Assembly: GCA_038373885.1 (NCBI GenBank)
Contig: JAWZYV010015837.1
Span: 372,001-436,000, forward strand
DNA from: Cheiracanthium punctorium
Lineage: Eukaryota > Arthropoda > Arachnida > Araneae > Cheiracanthiidae
DNA: 64,000 nucleotides
Direction: 5' to 3'
The position numbers were made by a program, and so were the translations under genes. Every line of letters begins with the position of its first letter. Positions within the stretch are counted from its first letter, which is position 1. Below are positions 1 to 11,885 of the stretch, one piece after another. The notes below the pieces were generated by a model that saw only the letters and a program-made list of their open reading frames with translations, was not told the DNA's origin and ran no database searches.

Positions 1-265
1 TTAGTGCACTACAAACAGTGTTCTCTCTAACGCTTGTAGCATTATAGAAATTCATTATGTTACACGCACTCAGTACGTATTTAATGATTAAAATCAGTAT
101 ATGTTACACAAATCCTATGGCATAGGTCTAATAAATTGCAACATCCAACCTTATTAAATAACAAAGTGGACTTCAGCAGATATCTGAATCCACTTCGTTG
201 TTTATCTATGCAACAGAGAGTATTTAGTTCTGACAAATTCGATTATTAATTTAGTATTTTCTAAG
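1..265. other. AT-rich non-coding DNA
   Basis: I see no gene or repeat here. The last bases (TTTTCTAAG at 257-265) could serve as a weak splice acceptor for the island that follows. Confidence 0.5.
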
Positions 266-433
266 ATGTTTCACTTTAATACTGTATCGCAAACAGCTTT
301 ATGGGCGATAGAAACCCCGGCGAATCAGCTACATTTAGTCGAAAAGGGGCAGGGTGCCTTCGAAAAACGTGATATGCAAATTAATGAAGTAATGTTACAC
401 GGCCCAGCCCTTGTTCAGGGATATCTTTATGAT
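266..433 (+). CDS. Candidate coding exon, unknown protein (partial)
   Basis: This 168-base stretch is open in one frame (56 codons). It is clearly richer in GC than the AT-rich DNA around it and ends exactly at GAT|GTAAGT, a strong splice donor. Upstream, TTTTCTAAG could be the acceptor, giving a phase 0-0 internal exon; alternatively the ATG at 266 starts the frame. The frame is also open for a short way upstream of the ATG, so the 5' edge is uncertain. The encoded peptide starts MFHF, contains an ETPANQLHLVEKG segment and ends GYLYD. I do not recognise its family. The frame closes 27 bases after the donor. Splicing is inferred from composition and the donor only. Confidence 0.38.
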
Positions 434-919
434 GTAAGTGATTATGTTCCACAGAAATGATGATAGTCAACCCGTTTAAACTTAACACAGTGGATCTCTG
501 GAGAAATATAATGGACCAAGAGGTACAGAAGAGAGATTAGGACAGAGTAAATATATCAAGGAGATTATAATGCGAAAATCTGATAGAGAATTTCACAAGA
601 AAATGTTCCAAGAGTCCTCGGACATTCACAATCGATGGTGTAAAATTAAAGGAGGCATTTTGACTACTAAATTGAAAGGAATTCAGCGCAAATTTTTGTA
701 AACAATCCATTTCATAGAAATCGAATCCGTAGTTCGAAAATTGTCTGAAAAAACGGATACTTTAGGGTACTTAAGCAGATACATTAAATGTGCAAGGTCG
801 TTGTTTTCTGTTTTCTACAAATTGTTTTAAAACACAGGCGTTTAAATTCATTTATGCTTAAATATCAGACATTTATATTTTTATTTTCTAATAACTAAAG
901 CAGATTCACAAAATCTACC

Positions 920-947
920 AATATATATATATATATATATATATATA
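920..947. repeat. (TA)n microsatellite
   Basis: About 14 uninterrupted AT/TA dinucleotides are visible. Confidence 0.9.
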
Positions 948-1668
948 ACTACAACAAAATTTGAAAGTTATGCCAGTGACGAATTGTGCATATTTGGATT
1001 TCCTGTATTTTACGATTTGAAACATCGTTATAAATATTACAAAAGTCATCTATAAAAGTTTTTAACAGTATGTTACACTTTAGAATTTTCTAGCCCAAGA
1101 GGTAAAAAGAAATTTATTGCCGTATATTATTATTAGGACATTTCAAAGATTTGTGAATTTATTTTATACATATTATCATATAAAATGCAATAGAAATAAC
1201 TAAAGATGAGATTAGTTGAAGATACATGCTCAAGCTATATAAAGTTATTTGCTTCTAACTTTAAATTAAATATCTTTTTAGGACAGTATAACAAAGTAGT
1301 AAAATTTTCGTTTCCTTACAGACAAATGTGTCTTCCCTTAAATACATAGTTTTCATGATTTGAACGCTGGAATTCACTCTTTTAATTAACTTAACTCAGC
1401 ATATCAGGACCACGAAACATCATCATTCCTGTTTACAGCACAGTTTATGACAACTGAGATAATTTTAATGAGTAATGTTCAGGGTTTTATTGTGTGGCGA
1501 GTTAAGAGATTTTATCTAGTTCATAAGGCGCAGGCAAAATTCCTTGTTAATTTTCTGAAACATGTGTCTTGGTTTGGTATAGGTAGTTATCATTACGGGG
1601 AAAATTTAAAATCATTTTAAATATTTTTATTTAGTTATTTATTGCATTGATTTTAGCTAATATTGTTA

Positions 1669-1690
1669 TCACACACACACACACACTCAC
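1669..1690. repeat. (CA)n microsatellite
   Basis: About 10 CA units with one T interruption near the end. Confidence 0.9.
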
Positions 1691-2409
1691 AAAAATCTTT
1701 TAATAAGATTCTAATGCATACGAAAGAGAGATCCTTAATATGATGTCACAAATTTCTAAGTAAATAATTTTTTACAAACAGATTTTGGTTGTTTAACGCA
1801 TACCCAGATGAAATAAGTTTAATTTTCTACAAATATATACTAGAATGAAAAATAAAACTTTCTGGATACGTTATTACTGAGGAACTAAATCGTTATCACA
1901 ATTCGGGATTTCATAAATATGCTTCTTTTTCTGAAAAGATTTGGTAAGAGACATGACTTCAGATACGCTGAATATACTACACAATATCTTACTAAGTTGT
2001 ATGTATTTTGTGAAGATGTATGTTTAAAGAAATCTGTTTTGTCGATGATTGAATTTAATGCACCTGTTCAGAACACAGTAAACTGCACAAAAATCGAAAA
2101 AGATTAGGAAGTACTGTAATCACGCTTTAGATAATTTTTAAACAGAACTAAACCAGTTTCAAGATTAGATTACAGAAGTAAAAGGTATTGAAATCAAGTT
2201 TTTAGGCAGATTAATTGTTCGGTAATACGAAAAAGTAACATACATAAGATTTAAAATAAGCCCAATAACAAAACGCATCAGATTAAAACACCTCCTTTTT
2301 TAAACATGCGTTTTCAATATGAATGCTTTCATAGTTCAAGAAAATACTTTGTGAGCAATAAGATGCTACGTTTCTTACATGTATATTATGTAATATGTAT
2401 TAAACATTT

Positions 2410-2445
2410 TGCCAATCGTCCCTGCCAACTTGCCAATCGTCCCTG
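2410..2445. repeat. 21-bp tandem duplication
   Basis: The string TGCCAATCGTCCCTG occurs at 2410 and again at 2431, giving 1.7 copies of a 21-bp unit. It is a small minisatellite seed with no evident function. Confidence 0.75.
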
Positions 2446-5080
2446 TCTCGATATCTTTGATACCTTATAAACTATAGCATGGATAAATCATTAAATTTCA
2501 TCGACTCAGCCTAAGTCCACGCAGAAGGCTTTGAATAATTTGACAGTAGCATCAAACGATAGTCATTTACACGTGTTTCTAAATGCGAATAGTGTATTTA
2601 TCATAGAACTGCTCACTGATGCAAAGACTTACATTGAGTCGAATAATATTGTTAGATGAATATGCCTATATATATAAAGCATTGCTAAAAAATTGATGTC
2701 AGATTTTTTTTTCAATGTGTATAAAGCTTGTTTTTTACCTATATTACAGGGTTCAGTTTTATATGTAATATCTGATACACAATTCATTATTTTGGAAAAG
2801 ATGAAACTCCTATGAAGTATTTATTGATTAATAGGATTACTGGAGGAGCAGTTTCGTTATTACGAAAGAATAATTCAACTTCGAACCACTGAAATCACTA
2901 GTAGTGGTTCAAAATTATTATAGTTACTGTGCCACATTAATTGGAAGCAGTAGTCTACTGAAACATTCTTCATGGGAAGAAGGGTTATAGACTTAATCTT
3001 TATGGTAAAATGGTGTGATCTTCATGTCAAAAATGAAAAATGTATTGAAAATATGTTAAAAACTTCTGTCAAGGTGTCAGTTAAAAATTTCTGTCTTTCC
3101 CCTCCAGTAGTGTACGCCACTGCTTGGAAGTCGGATTTAAAAAAAAAAATCCTGAAATTGGATTATATATATTTGTGTTTCATTTTACATCAAGAATTTT
3201 ACAGATATCTTTTTTTTTCTTTGAGATAGGGAGAGATATGCGAAAAGAACGTTTCAACCCCCCCCTTCTCCTCATACGTTAGAAGTTTCAATAAATCGCA
3301 GCATCTGCGTTACAGACCTCCTGTACATGTCAATTTTCAATTATTAGTTTCAATATTTTCTGTTCGGTGAATTATTGGTGTACTCAAAAACGATATTCCT
3401 TTCCGGTACCCTAATATTTATTAAAATAACACTAGTTTTACATGCATATGCATTATTTAATAAATTCATTTTTTGTTCATTTTTGTGTTGTCAAAAACTT
3501 CAAAAATTGAAATATTGGCTTTTGCCCCAGGGAAAAAAACTCAATTTGGAAATATACGAATATACGTTAAAGCATTCTGATTTTTCAATTTTTATTTAAT
3601 TTTTTAAAACTTTTTTTAAGAACAAGACAGGAAATCTTTCATTATAGGATTTACCAATACTATTTGCTAAATTCAAATGCATTGCATGCCAAAATAAATC
3701 GAAGAGGATTTTCAAAAACAGACTAGGAATATATACAACACGAAAGAAAAAATAAAGAAAAAGAGAACCTAAATGCTATCAGCTGCTGTTTCTGGCATTT
3801 GAAAATTCGTTTATCCTTCTCTGAGCCCTTTTGAAATCTCCAGGATAGGAATAAATGACTAGGGAGTTTTTATCAAGTATTTGATTCAATCACTCTGTCC
3901 TGTTGGAAAAATGCATTTTTCATAAGCTTCATAGATAAGTCCTTGCTGTAAGCTGAAAGTACTTTCTTAATACCAAGTGACAAATTGAAAGGTTAAGTTT
4001 AAATATATTCTGTGAGAAGCAACTGATGTTGAAAAATCGTTTCTTTTATTCAATTTATTTAAAATAATCGAAATGTGTTTTGGAAACAATAAATAAATGG
4101 CTTGATACTGAGAAGTTGCCTTTAGTAGGTAGGATATGAATGGTTTAACTCTGCAAACTTGTTGGAAAAAGTTTGGTTACTCTGTGTAATGCATTAAAAT
4201 ATTCAAGACCAATAACAAAAGAAAATTTTGAAGGATAGCAATATATTAGTTTGTTTCGTGTTTTTGAATTAGATTTTTGAATTATTAAATGATTTATTTA
4301 AATAAAAAAGAACTATGATTTTATTTTAAAAAAATCTTACATCTATTGGATATTTTTCTTCGTTAGTATTTAAGATAAATTTTTTATTAGTAATCTATTT
4401 AAAGAATAATAAGTCATCTCTGCTAAGTTTATGTTTGAAACAGAGCGTTTTTATTGTAATGTGCTACTTTTTTGTGGAAAACATGTAATATCATTTAAAT
4501 GTCATAATTCGCTTCTTTGAATAAAAAAGTAACACAATTTTAACAGATGAAAAATTATTTGTTTTGAAAACAAGTAAACAAAAATTTCGGTAGGTACAAA
4601 TAATACATAGTAAGTAAAATATCAAATTTTCTCCACAGATAGATATTGGTAAACCATTAATGAATGCGTAAAACTTAAAGATACCAGAATTTAAAGTCTT
4701 TAATGATTTATGAAAGACTCATCCCAGCAAACACACACCTGCTGGCGGAGTACCTTGCCAGTGCCTTTCTGCCTTTACGTCCAGCACCGGCCCGGCACTG
4801 CAAAAAGTAACTGAATCGTACCAAAAGTAGTCGCCCGAGAAGTACCTTGCCAGAAGCCTGGGAAGGCAACGGCACTCTACTGGCATACTGCATGTGCCGG
4901 CCGTTACTCACAATAAAGACACTGGCCCATTAAGTTTATAATGCCCAAAATGAAACGGCCGGGTGCCGGCTATTATTAAAAATAAAGGCACTGGCCTGGT
5001 ATCTTAATAGTGACTGCAATATAATGGCACGGTACCGGATTAGTGCCTATTTACAGTAATGCTGTCATAATTAAAATAGG

Positions 5081-5160
5081 AGCCAGTGGCGGATTTGGGG
5101 TAGGGGGCTTATTCATCAACCCCCACCCCCACCCCGCAAAAGAAAAACATTCCTTAAGGG
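5081..5160. repeat. G/C-run repeat fragment beginning CAGTGGCGGATTTGGGG
   Basis: CAGTGGCGGAT followed by a G-run and then C-runs (CCCCCACCCCCACCCC) is a terminus style common in animal non-autonomous DNA elements. The partner end was not identified. This may be a fragment nested in the 4721-8001 element. Confidence 0.35.
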
Positions 5161-5667
5161 TAACATTTTAAAAGATAAAACATAAATGAAAGATAAAAAC
5201 AGCAAAATCCGTTGGTCAATCGCTTGCAAATTATGTGCGCCTATCATTAGTGATCATAATTGTGTGCAGTTTTTATAAACTGCAATTTTCTTACAAATTT
5301 GCAGTCGCTTAAGATTTTTTTATAAGAGAGGCGGTAACACATTTCAGAACCAACATAAAATCATTTATAAACAGTTTAATTTCAATATTTCAAGAGTCAG
5401 AGATTTTATAAATGAGATTTTATAAATTAGTACTTTACGGTTAGTATATATATATATATATTAATGACTATGTCATTTTATATCTCACCCCCCCCTTTAT
5501 TGAAAATTGTCCGAAAATGTGCCCCCCACCTGAATAGCGACATAAATTTACATATATTTAAATACTATTACTTCACAAAAGCTTTAATCTATTGTTACAA
5601 TATTCCGTAAGCTGTGAATAGGCATCCCATGTATTTATCTATAAATAGGTTACATTTAAGGCATTAC

Positions 5668-5803
5668 CCAGGGGGGTGGTCCGGACTCTTCCCGAAATTA
5701 CATTTCAAACAATGTAATAATGAATAAGTCTTTTCGTGGAAGATAATACCTTTTTCACCGTTTGGACCCTCCCCGAAATTTTTTTCTGGGTACGTCCCTG
5801 GTT
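5668..5803. mobile_element. Short repeat ending in the ACGTCCCTG terminus type
   Basis: It starts near CCCAGGGGGGTGG and ends TGGGTACGTCCCTGG, with two C-rich CCCGAAATT motifs inside. The terminal CAGGGACGTA type is also seen at 7346, so these look like two degraded copies of one miniature family. Boundaries are approximate. Confidence 0.4.
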
Positions 5804-6309
5804 ACAATCATAAAAATTTCAACATAGGGTGACCAGGCGAAATACACGAAAGATAAATGACATACTCGATTAATATCGTTTTAATATGGCAATAATGAAA
5901 TAAAAAAATTAGGGGGTTCAGGGGTCCCCCCTGACAAGGCTCGAATAGCCGAGTTTATATATATACATATATAAATCAAAATCTTACAGGAAGTATAATA
6001 ATAAGTTGCACTATTGTTACACATAACATTAGGGTAACATTTTGTTTATTATAAATTTTCTTTAGATCAAAAGATTTTTTGTTAGCTATTCTGAAAAGAA
6101 ATTCCTATATCTATTTGCTGTATACTACATGACTTAAATTTTACGGAGGAAAACACTTTTATACACTAAAACATACTATTAGAGTATATATATTAAAAAA
6201 AGTGAAACTTAAAATTTGCCTGTTATTTTCCCAACTCTTTAACTTAAAATCCAAGGGCTTCGAAATGTATTATGAACCAACAAGATATCATCATTGAAAC
6301 AGTGTTGTT

Positions 6310-6965
6310 TTATATAAATAACTGTTCCAAATAATGACGTCCTGCTTGTCGTCTGAAACTATTTTGACTAGGTCTGACTAGTTTTTGACTAGGTCTTTTG
6401 ACTAGTCGTCTAAAGCTGTCCGCCACAGAAAAATAAATAACCGGCTGTAATAACACACACGACGGTTGAAGTATCAGCAGGTTCAGAGGATTGGCACCTC
6501 GCAGAAATAAATCACAGCAAAAGAAGCGCATCGATGTCTTTCGTTAACGGGATAGAAACAGCGAAAACAATCAGCAGTCAATTTTTAAAAAAGGCAGTAG
6601 TGAAGAGTTCCGCCAATACATAGCACTAAAATGTCCAGAACTTATGTAGAAGGGCGGTCAGTATAAGTTCAGCAGGAATGATGGATGCCAGCGAGTATTA
6701 TTTGCATCATTAAACGGAAGTCAAATTCAATGGGAAAATGATCAGGAGGTTGGCGAGAAAGATAAACTTGGCATATTTAAAGAACGCCCAAACGAGAGCC
6801 AATAATATATTCATTATTAAAGACGCCGAAAAACCGCAGAATATTCCTAGTCAACAGAGAGAATGGGAAGACATAACAAAGCGCTCCAAATTATTGAGGA
6901 TAAACTCAGCCAAAATTACAGTAAACCCGTGTGATAGAAAATTATTTCAGCTGTATTTTTAACTG
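6310..6965. other. Moderately GC-richer interior block of the 4721-8001 element
   Basis: Short frames lie on both strands (minus 6310-6531, plus 6738-6962) with less AT bias than the flanks. Neither shows a domain I can name. A repeated CTAGTC/GACTAGTC motif occurs at 6366-6411. It could be a decayed transposase or captured host DNA. Confidence 0.25.
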
Positions 6966-7262
6966 ATGTGAGGCCATGTCCATACATGGTAATGAAAGGA
7001 AATAAAGTGTGTACGTGTAAAGAAAGACATGGAACAAAAATTATTGACATGGAACAAAGGACGATAGAATAATTTAAGCATAGATAGATAAGCAGTTAAT
7101 TTAAATTAAATATGTGGAAAAAGGCGTAATACAAAATTTTGAAAGACAGAGTAGTTAAAAATGGGAAGAGAATTTAAAGTTAAAATGCTTGATTTAAAAT
7201 GTATTAAATTTAAGAAAGTAAACACAAATGAAAATTATTACTAAATATGTGATCTTCATCGC

Positions 7263-7346
7263 AGGGGTGCCCGAAAGCTAAAAATTCAAAATTTCGGGGG
7301 GGGGGGGCGTGTCAAGCCCCCAGGACACCCACCCTGGCTACGTCCC
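7263..7346. mobile_element. 84-bp miniature element, CAGGG termini
   Basis: It runs from CAGGGGTGCCCG to GGCTACGTCCCTG, with a 13-base G-run and a short C-rich partner inside. CG flanks both sides. It is nested within the 4721-8001 element. Confidence 0.4.
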
Positions 7347-8001
7347 TGCGTAGGAAAAAGTCATCAATTTTGTTTTCAGGAAAGATTCAACACTATAAAA
7401 AAATTAATATAAAGTATAGAGATTTTACGAATAAAATTTATAATTCTGTACATACGCGCCTAATACAGCGGGTGGGGGTAGGGGGTTCACTGTAGGTGTA
7501 GTGAATATTTTTATACCATATTGAACTTGTTTGTATTATTTTAGTTTTAGTACTAAAATATGAAAGTCCAATATGGACTAATTCACCACCCCCCACATCC
7601 AATAATAATAATAATAATATGAACGCCTATCAGAGTTTGATTAAGCCAACGTGCGGCCTCGCGCCGACATCTGACATAGGTCCCATTTATTTAAATGAAA
7701 TAACGAAATTTTATGCTAACACTACGAAATATTTACTGGCCCGTTACCTCTAAAAAGTGCTGGCCCGGTACAATTTAAACAGTACCACGCCGTTAACTAT
7801 GCTGTGCATGTTTTAGACACATGGGCGCGACAGGCATTTCGCTATTACTGGCAATGTACTGGCGCATATGCATTTTTCAGACATTGGTATTCCAGTGACT
7901 TTAAACTGACGGCAATGTACTGTACTCCCGGCATACGGCACTTTGCCAGCACGGCGGGTACCTCGCCGTCATTTTGTGGGCAGTAGTGTGTTTGCTGGGA
8001 T

Positions 8002-10561
8002 AGTCCACTATATGCCCAGAGTCAGAAGGTTTCACCTTGAAAAAACAGTATAAAAGATTTTTTCGTTCTTAGTCTTGTTTGATATGCTGTAAATATTGTA
8101 AAACCAAGTTTTCGATCTCGTACGAGTAGAGATAAGTTTATGGTTTGCAAATCCTCAAAATTTTCAGACTTTTTTTAGTTTTTACCTATAACCTCTTCCT
8201 GATATATTTTGAGCAAAACGTCAATTGACTACTTGTAAATGACAAAATTTCCAACAAATTTGGTACTTCTTTTTTTTATACTATCTATAGTATAAAAGGT
8301 ATGAATCTCCTGAAAAAGGGGAAAATTTCTTTTTAAAAGAAATGTTTCTTTCCACATTACATACATTAACTCAGTAATATTTCATTTTGCAGTAAAAGCC
8401 CTAAAACAGAGAAGTTAATTGCATTCAAAATTCATGTTTATATACATAATTTAACGGCCATTTCATCGGTGTGGATGCAAGTTTACAAAAAATGAAGAAG
8501 TGGCGGTTTTCAAGTTCAATTGAACTTTATTTCAAATTTTGACAAGTGACTTTGAAACAGCGGTTTCTAGCGAGAACTTCAGTTTAAGAGTATAAAATTC
8601 TGCATTTAAGGGGTACCTTAGTTTGATTTTGATCTAGTGACTTATTCGGAATCTACGCACGGATTCATTTATCCTTTTTTCTAGGAAAATCCAACAGAGG
8701 GATTTTAAATGCAATAAATAATGAAAGGCAGATCCGTATGAGAAATTTACTACAGTGAAAGTTTCAAAGCATCAAATTTCGCATTCTAGGAGTGTCTTTA
8801 GTCAAGTGTGTAAGTAAAAAATTGAAAATTTCCGTAATTCGTCCAATAAGAATGCCACAAATTACTACAGTATTTTAAAGTTAATTTTACCTTTATATTT
8901 CTGATGTTTGAATTATAAATAGTATGAGACATTAACTTTTAATAATATCAATAATAAATATATAATACTCAAATAAAAACCTACATATATGGTGTCTTCA
9001 TAATTAAAGTTCACATTTGCGGAAAGTCTCTATCAAGCAATATGAAACAGAATTTCATGAAAATTATAGAATGATTTGGTGAAATAAATGATGGGCATTT
9101 TATCTAGACTAATAAGTTTCGAAAACCACTACTGCATGTCTCCCTTTCGATAGTACTTTTGGCATATGTAACTGTCGTAAGCATAGTAATCCTGTTTTGG
9201 CGCAGCAGGACGCATCGTATAAAACTGCAATAGTCGAATCTCAGTCATACCTGTTTCTAAGTCAAGAAAGAGATGTTGAAACGTACTTTACTAGTAAAAT
9301 TGGGTCAGCAAAGAACTCTACACAGTGACATGTAATTTTATGCTACCATATGGTAGCAGACAATGGTGGACATTACATCCAGCACGTTTTTGAAACAGAA
9401 ATCGTTAAATTTGGAAATTCTTTGTAGGTTTTCTATAAACTTAAAATACTCTATCTACTGCTGGGTTTTGGAACTTGTTATCGGTAGATAAGATGTCTAG
9501 TATTTTATTATGCCATAACGCAACTTTCATGAAATTATGTTGCATAGTATTTCATAGAGACTTTTTCCAAATCTGAAATTAAATTATGGGCATTCTGTGT
9601 TTTTGAATTTGCATGAATCTCTAAAATGTTCTTCTGATATTTATATTACTGCATATCATAATATCTATGATTTTTTCATCTTTTAAAAAGAAAAGAAGCT
9701 TGGGCTTTTCGATTTCATTTTTTATCTGTATGTCATAGATTTCAATGTGTAACTGTACTGCAGAACAAGATTTTAAAACGAAATTCAGAGAATGACAAAT
9801 TATGTGAGCAGAGAGACCAATGCTTCACAAAAACTACCACATCTTAGGAAAAAGATACTGTACGATATTCAGTAATACTTTGCTGGACAGCCTTATTTCT
9901 TTTGAACGATTTATTCGTAGTTTTATTTTAAAGCTTTGACCTCTCAAATTAAATCTGACTATTATCGGAGCAGAGGAATTATATTTACTGTTCAAAATTT
10001 TTTCTGGCTTATGTCGATAGTATTTCTCTTTTTAAATGGATCATTACTTTTCCGTTTCATAAAAACGCCGTGTACTCTGTAGTTATTTTTAACTTTCTTC
10101 TTCCTGTTTATGGCGTGACAAAAGTGTATTTCCCTTCAAAACAATACACTAACTTTTTTGAAAGCGCTATTGATTATTTTTATCACCATGAGATTTTTCT
10201 GAAAAGAAACATATTGTTCTGACATCGTGAGATTTAGATTATTTCAGATTTCACAAACGAATAGATTTTCAAGTAGGAACTGCATTAAATGAGAAAGCTT
10301 TGCCAGGCCAGCAGAAGAAATGATATTCATGTAATGGTATATATTAAAGTGAAGTATACATTTTTTTTCTCAAATTCCGAAAGCTTGTAACATGTTCAAA
10401 AGTTCGCGAATAGCACTTTTAAAAATAAATTTATTGTGAGGGTACCTTATGTTGGATTCACATTTATAAGATACAAATAGATAATTCAATTTTTTTTTAT
10501 AAAATATCCATTAAATATAGAGAAAAGTAACTGTAGGTAATCGTACACACTATCTGCTTAC

Positions 10562-10565
<4 letters not shown>
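8002..10565. other. AT-rich DNA, no feature seen
   Basis: No open frame of note, no inverted-repeat element and no recognisable motif were found in this stretch. Confidence 0.5.
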
Positions 10566-10653
<88 letters not shown>

Positions 10654-10690
10654 TTATTTATTTATATATATATATATATATGTATATATT
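10566..10690. repeat. Long (TA)n tract with TTTA interruption
   Basis: Roughly 85 bp of pure TA are followed by TTTATTTATTTATT and another TA run ending TATGTATATA. This is the longest simple repeat in the window. Confidence 0.95.
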
Positions 10691-10984
10691 TAAGAAGCAG
10701 CTTTTTTATAACTCAAAATATTGGCGCTTGTGTCAACTGCGTAATCTGGATGTTCATTTTGCAAATTATTTTCATTCGTTTTATGCAAAATTTTAGCTAT
10801 CTTAAAGTGCATAGCGCCATATTTTCCCCTATCGGTAACTTTTAGAGCCATTTTTTTTTTCGCGGATTCCTTTTGCCCATGTCGTCATGTCCCAGTACAA
10901 AATTTGGTGGCTTTGCGGCTGATAGTTCAAGCTACAGAGGTCTCTGAGTACCATATTACTTTAAAGCTTAAAACCTTCGCATTA

Positions 10985-11205
10985 ATAAAGTATTTTGAAC
11001 ATTTTATTACTGCATAGCTCCTAACACTTCCGATTTTATCGGAAGACTTCCCACCACAATTTTTAAACAGTTCTATTTTACATTTAAAATTTGAGTGGAC
11101 TTATTTTTACGCTTAAAGTGCCTAAAAAATTAGTGGTAGAAAATCTTCCGATAAAGTCGGAATAGTTGGCAGCTATGTAACTGCTTCAAAAATGTTTCTG
11201 AAGTG
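10985..11205. repeat. Diverged inverted repeat (foldback)
   Basis: The left arm at about 11012-11055 (GCATAGCTCC ... ATCGGAAGACTTCCCACCAC) matches the reverse complement of the right arm at about 11129-11175, with weaker pairing extending outward on both sides. Each arm contains its own small palindrome around TCCGAT..ATCGGA or TCCGATAAAGTCGGA. It looks like an old miniature inverted-repeat element with no coding content. Confidence 0.6.
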
Positions 11206-11670
11206 ATAGTTTGAAGGAGCTTTATCAGTAAAATTCGCTCTAAAGAGAAATATTTATGCCATTAGGTCGTTTTCAAGAAAATAATTTTACCAAATGAGAA
11301 TAAAAAACATGTTTTAATGACTTTATACAATGATCACTGTTTTTTAATTCCCGATTGGTTAGACAATCTTAAGAATGAATATTTCCCAGAAAACAGCCTC
11401 TGTTTGGAAAATAAATTTTGATGGTATCCTGTAAAATTAATGATTTGATTTAAAAATAGCGATTAATTTTACGTACATTTTATTAAGATGTTCAAAAAGG
11501 TAATTTTACTAAACTTGATTAACATTTTATAAATGGATAAGTGATAAAAAGTAGTAAAATATACAAGCGTGATATTTCTCCGTGCTCCAACTGTACTCAG
11601 GGACTCACATTCTAGATTAGAAGACTTAGTTTTCATTTAAGATTATTCAAAAGTCACCGGAATCTCTTGG

Positions 11671-11885
11671 TAGCAGTCTTTAAATGTGTCATAGTGAATG
11701 CAAACATCTAGACATTTTTGTGCCCTTCCTATGTCCTAAACACTTAATAGTCACCGTATTTAAATGGTAAACGTGCTCTTTAAATTTATTATAGCATAAT
11801 CTATTGAGAGTAGTCTTTAAATTTGTCACAGTGAATGCAAACATTTAGACATTTTTGTGTCCTCTGATGAGGACCTGAATTGCGA
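11671..11885. repeat. Diverged 137-bp-spaced direct duplication
   Basis: About 60 bp beginning AGTCTTTAAATGTGTCATAG at 11675 recurs at 11812 with a few substitutions (AGTCTTTAAATTTGTCACAG). Both copies run on through GAATGCAAACAT and GACATTTTTGTG. The second is followed by the 6-bp hairpin GTCCTC-TGAT-GAGGAC. Confidence 0.7.

Larger units (their letters stand above)
434..4720. other. AT-rich intergenic or intronic DNA
   Basis: No supported gene. It contains microsatellites and a small minisatellite (listed separately). The 60-85-codon frames here are AT-rich, lysine/phenylalanine/isoleucine-heavy and show no domain, so I treat them as chance. Confidence 0.6.
4721..8001. mobile_element. Large non-autonomous DNA transposon with 16-bp TIRs
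   Basis: The left end reads ATCCCAGCAAACACAC and the right end is its reverse complement (GTGTGTTTGCTGGGAT at 7986-8001). About 250-300 bp inside each end is GC-rich against an AT-rich interior. Both subterminal zones carry repeated short motifs: ACTGGCCC, GCCGG and GTACCTTGCCAG (at about 4749 and 4842). No transposase frame is visible in the 3.3 kb. I found no convincing target-site duplication, so the superfamily is unassigned. The interior carries smaller nested repeats (5.65-5.81 and 7.26-7.35 kb). The open frames at both ends are shadows of the GC-rich termini. Confidence 0.68.

Noticed and set aside
5440..5462. Short (TA)n run
   Set aside because: Too short and common in this AT-rich DNA to list as a separate feature.
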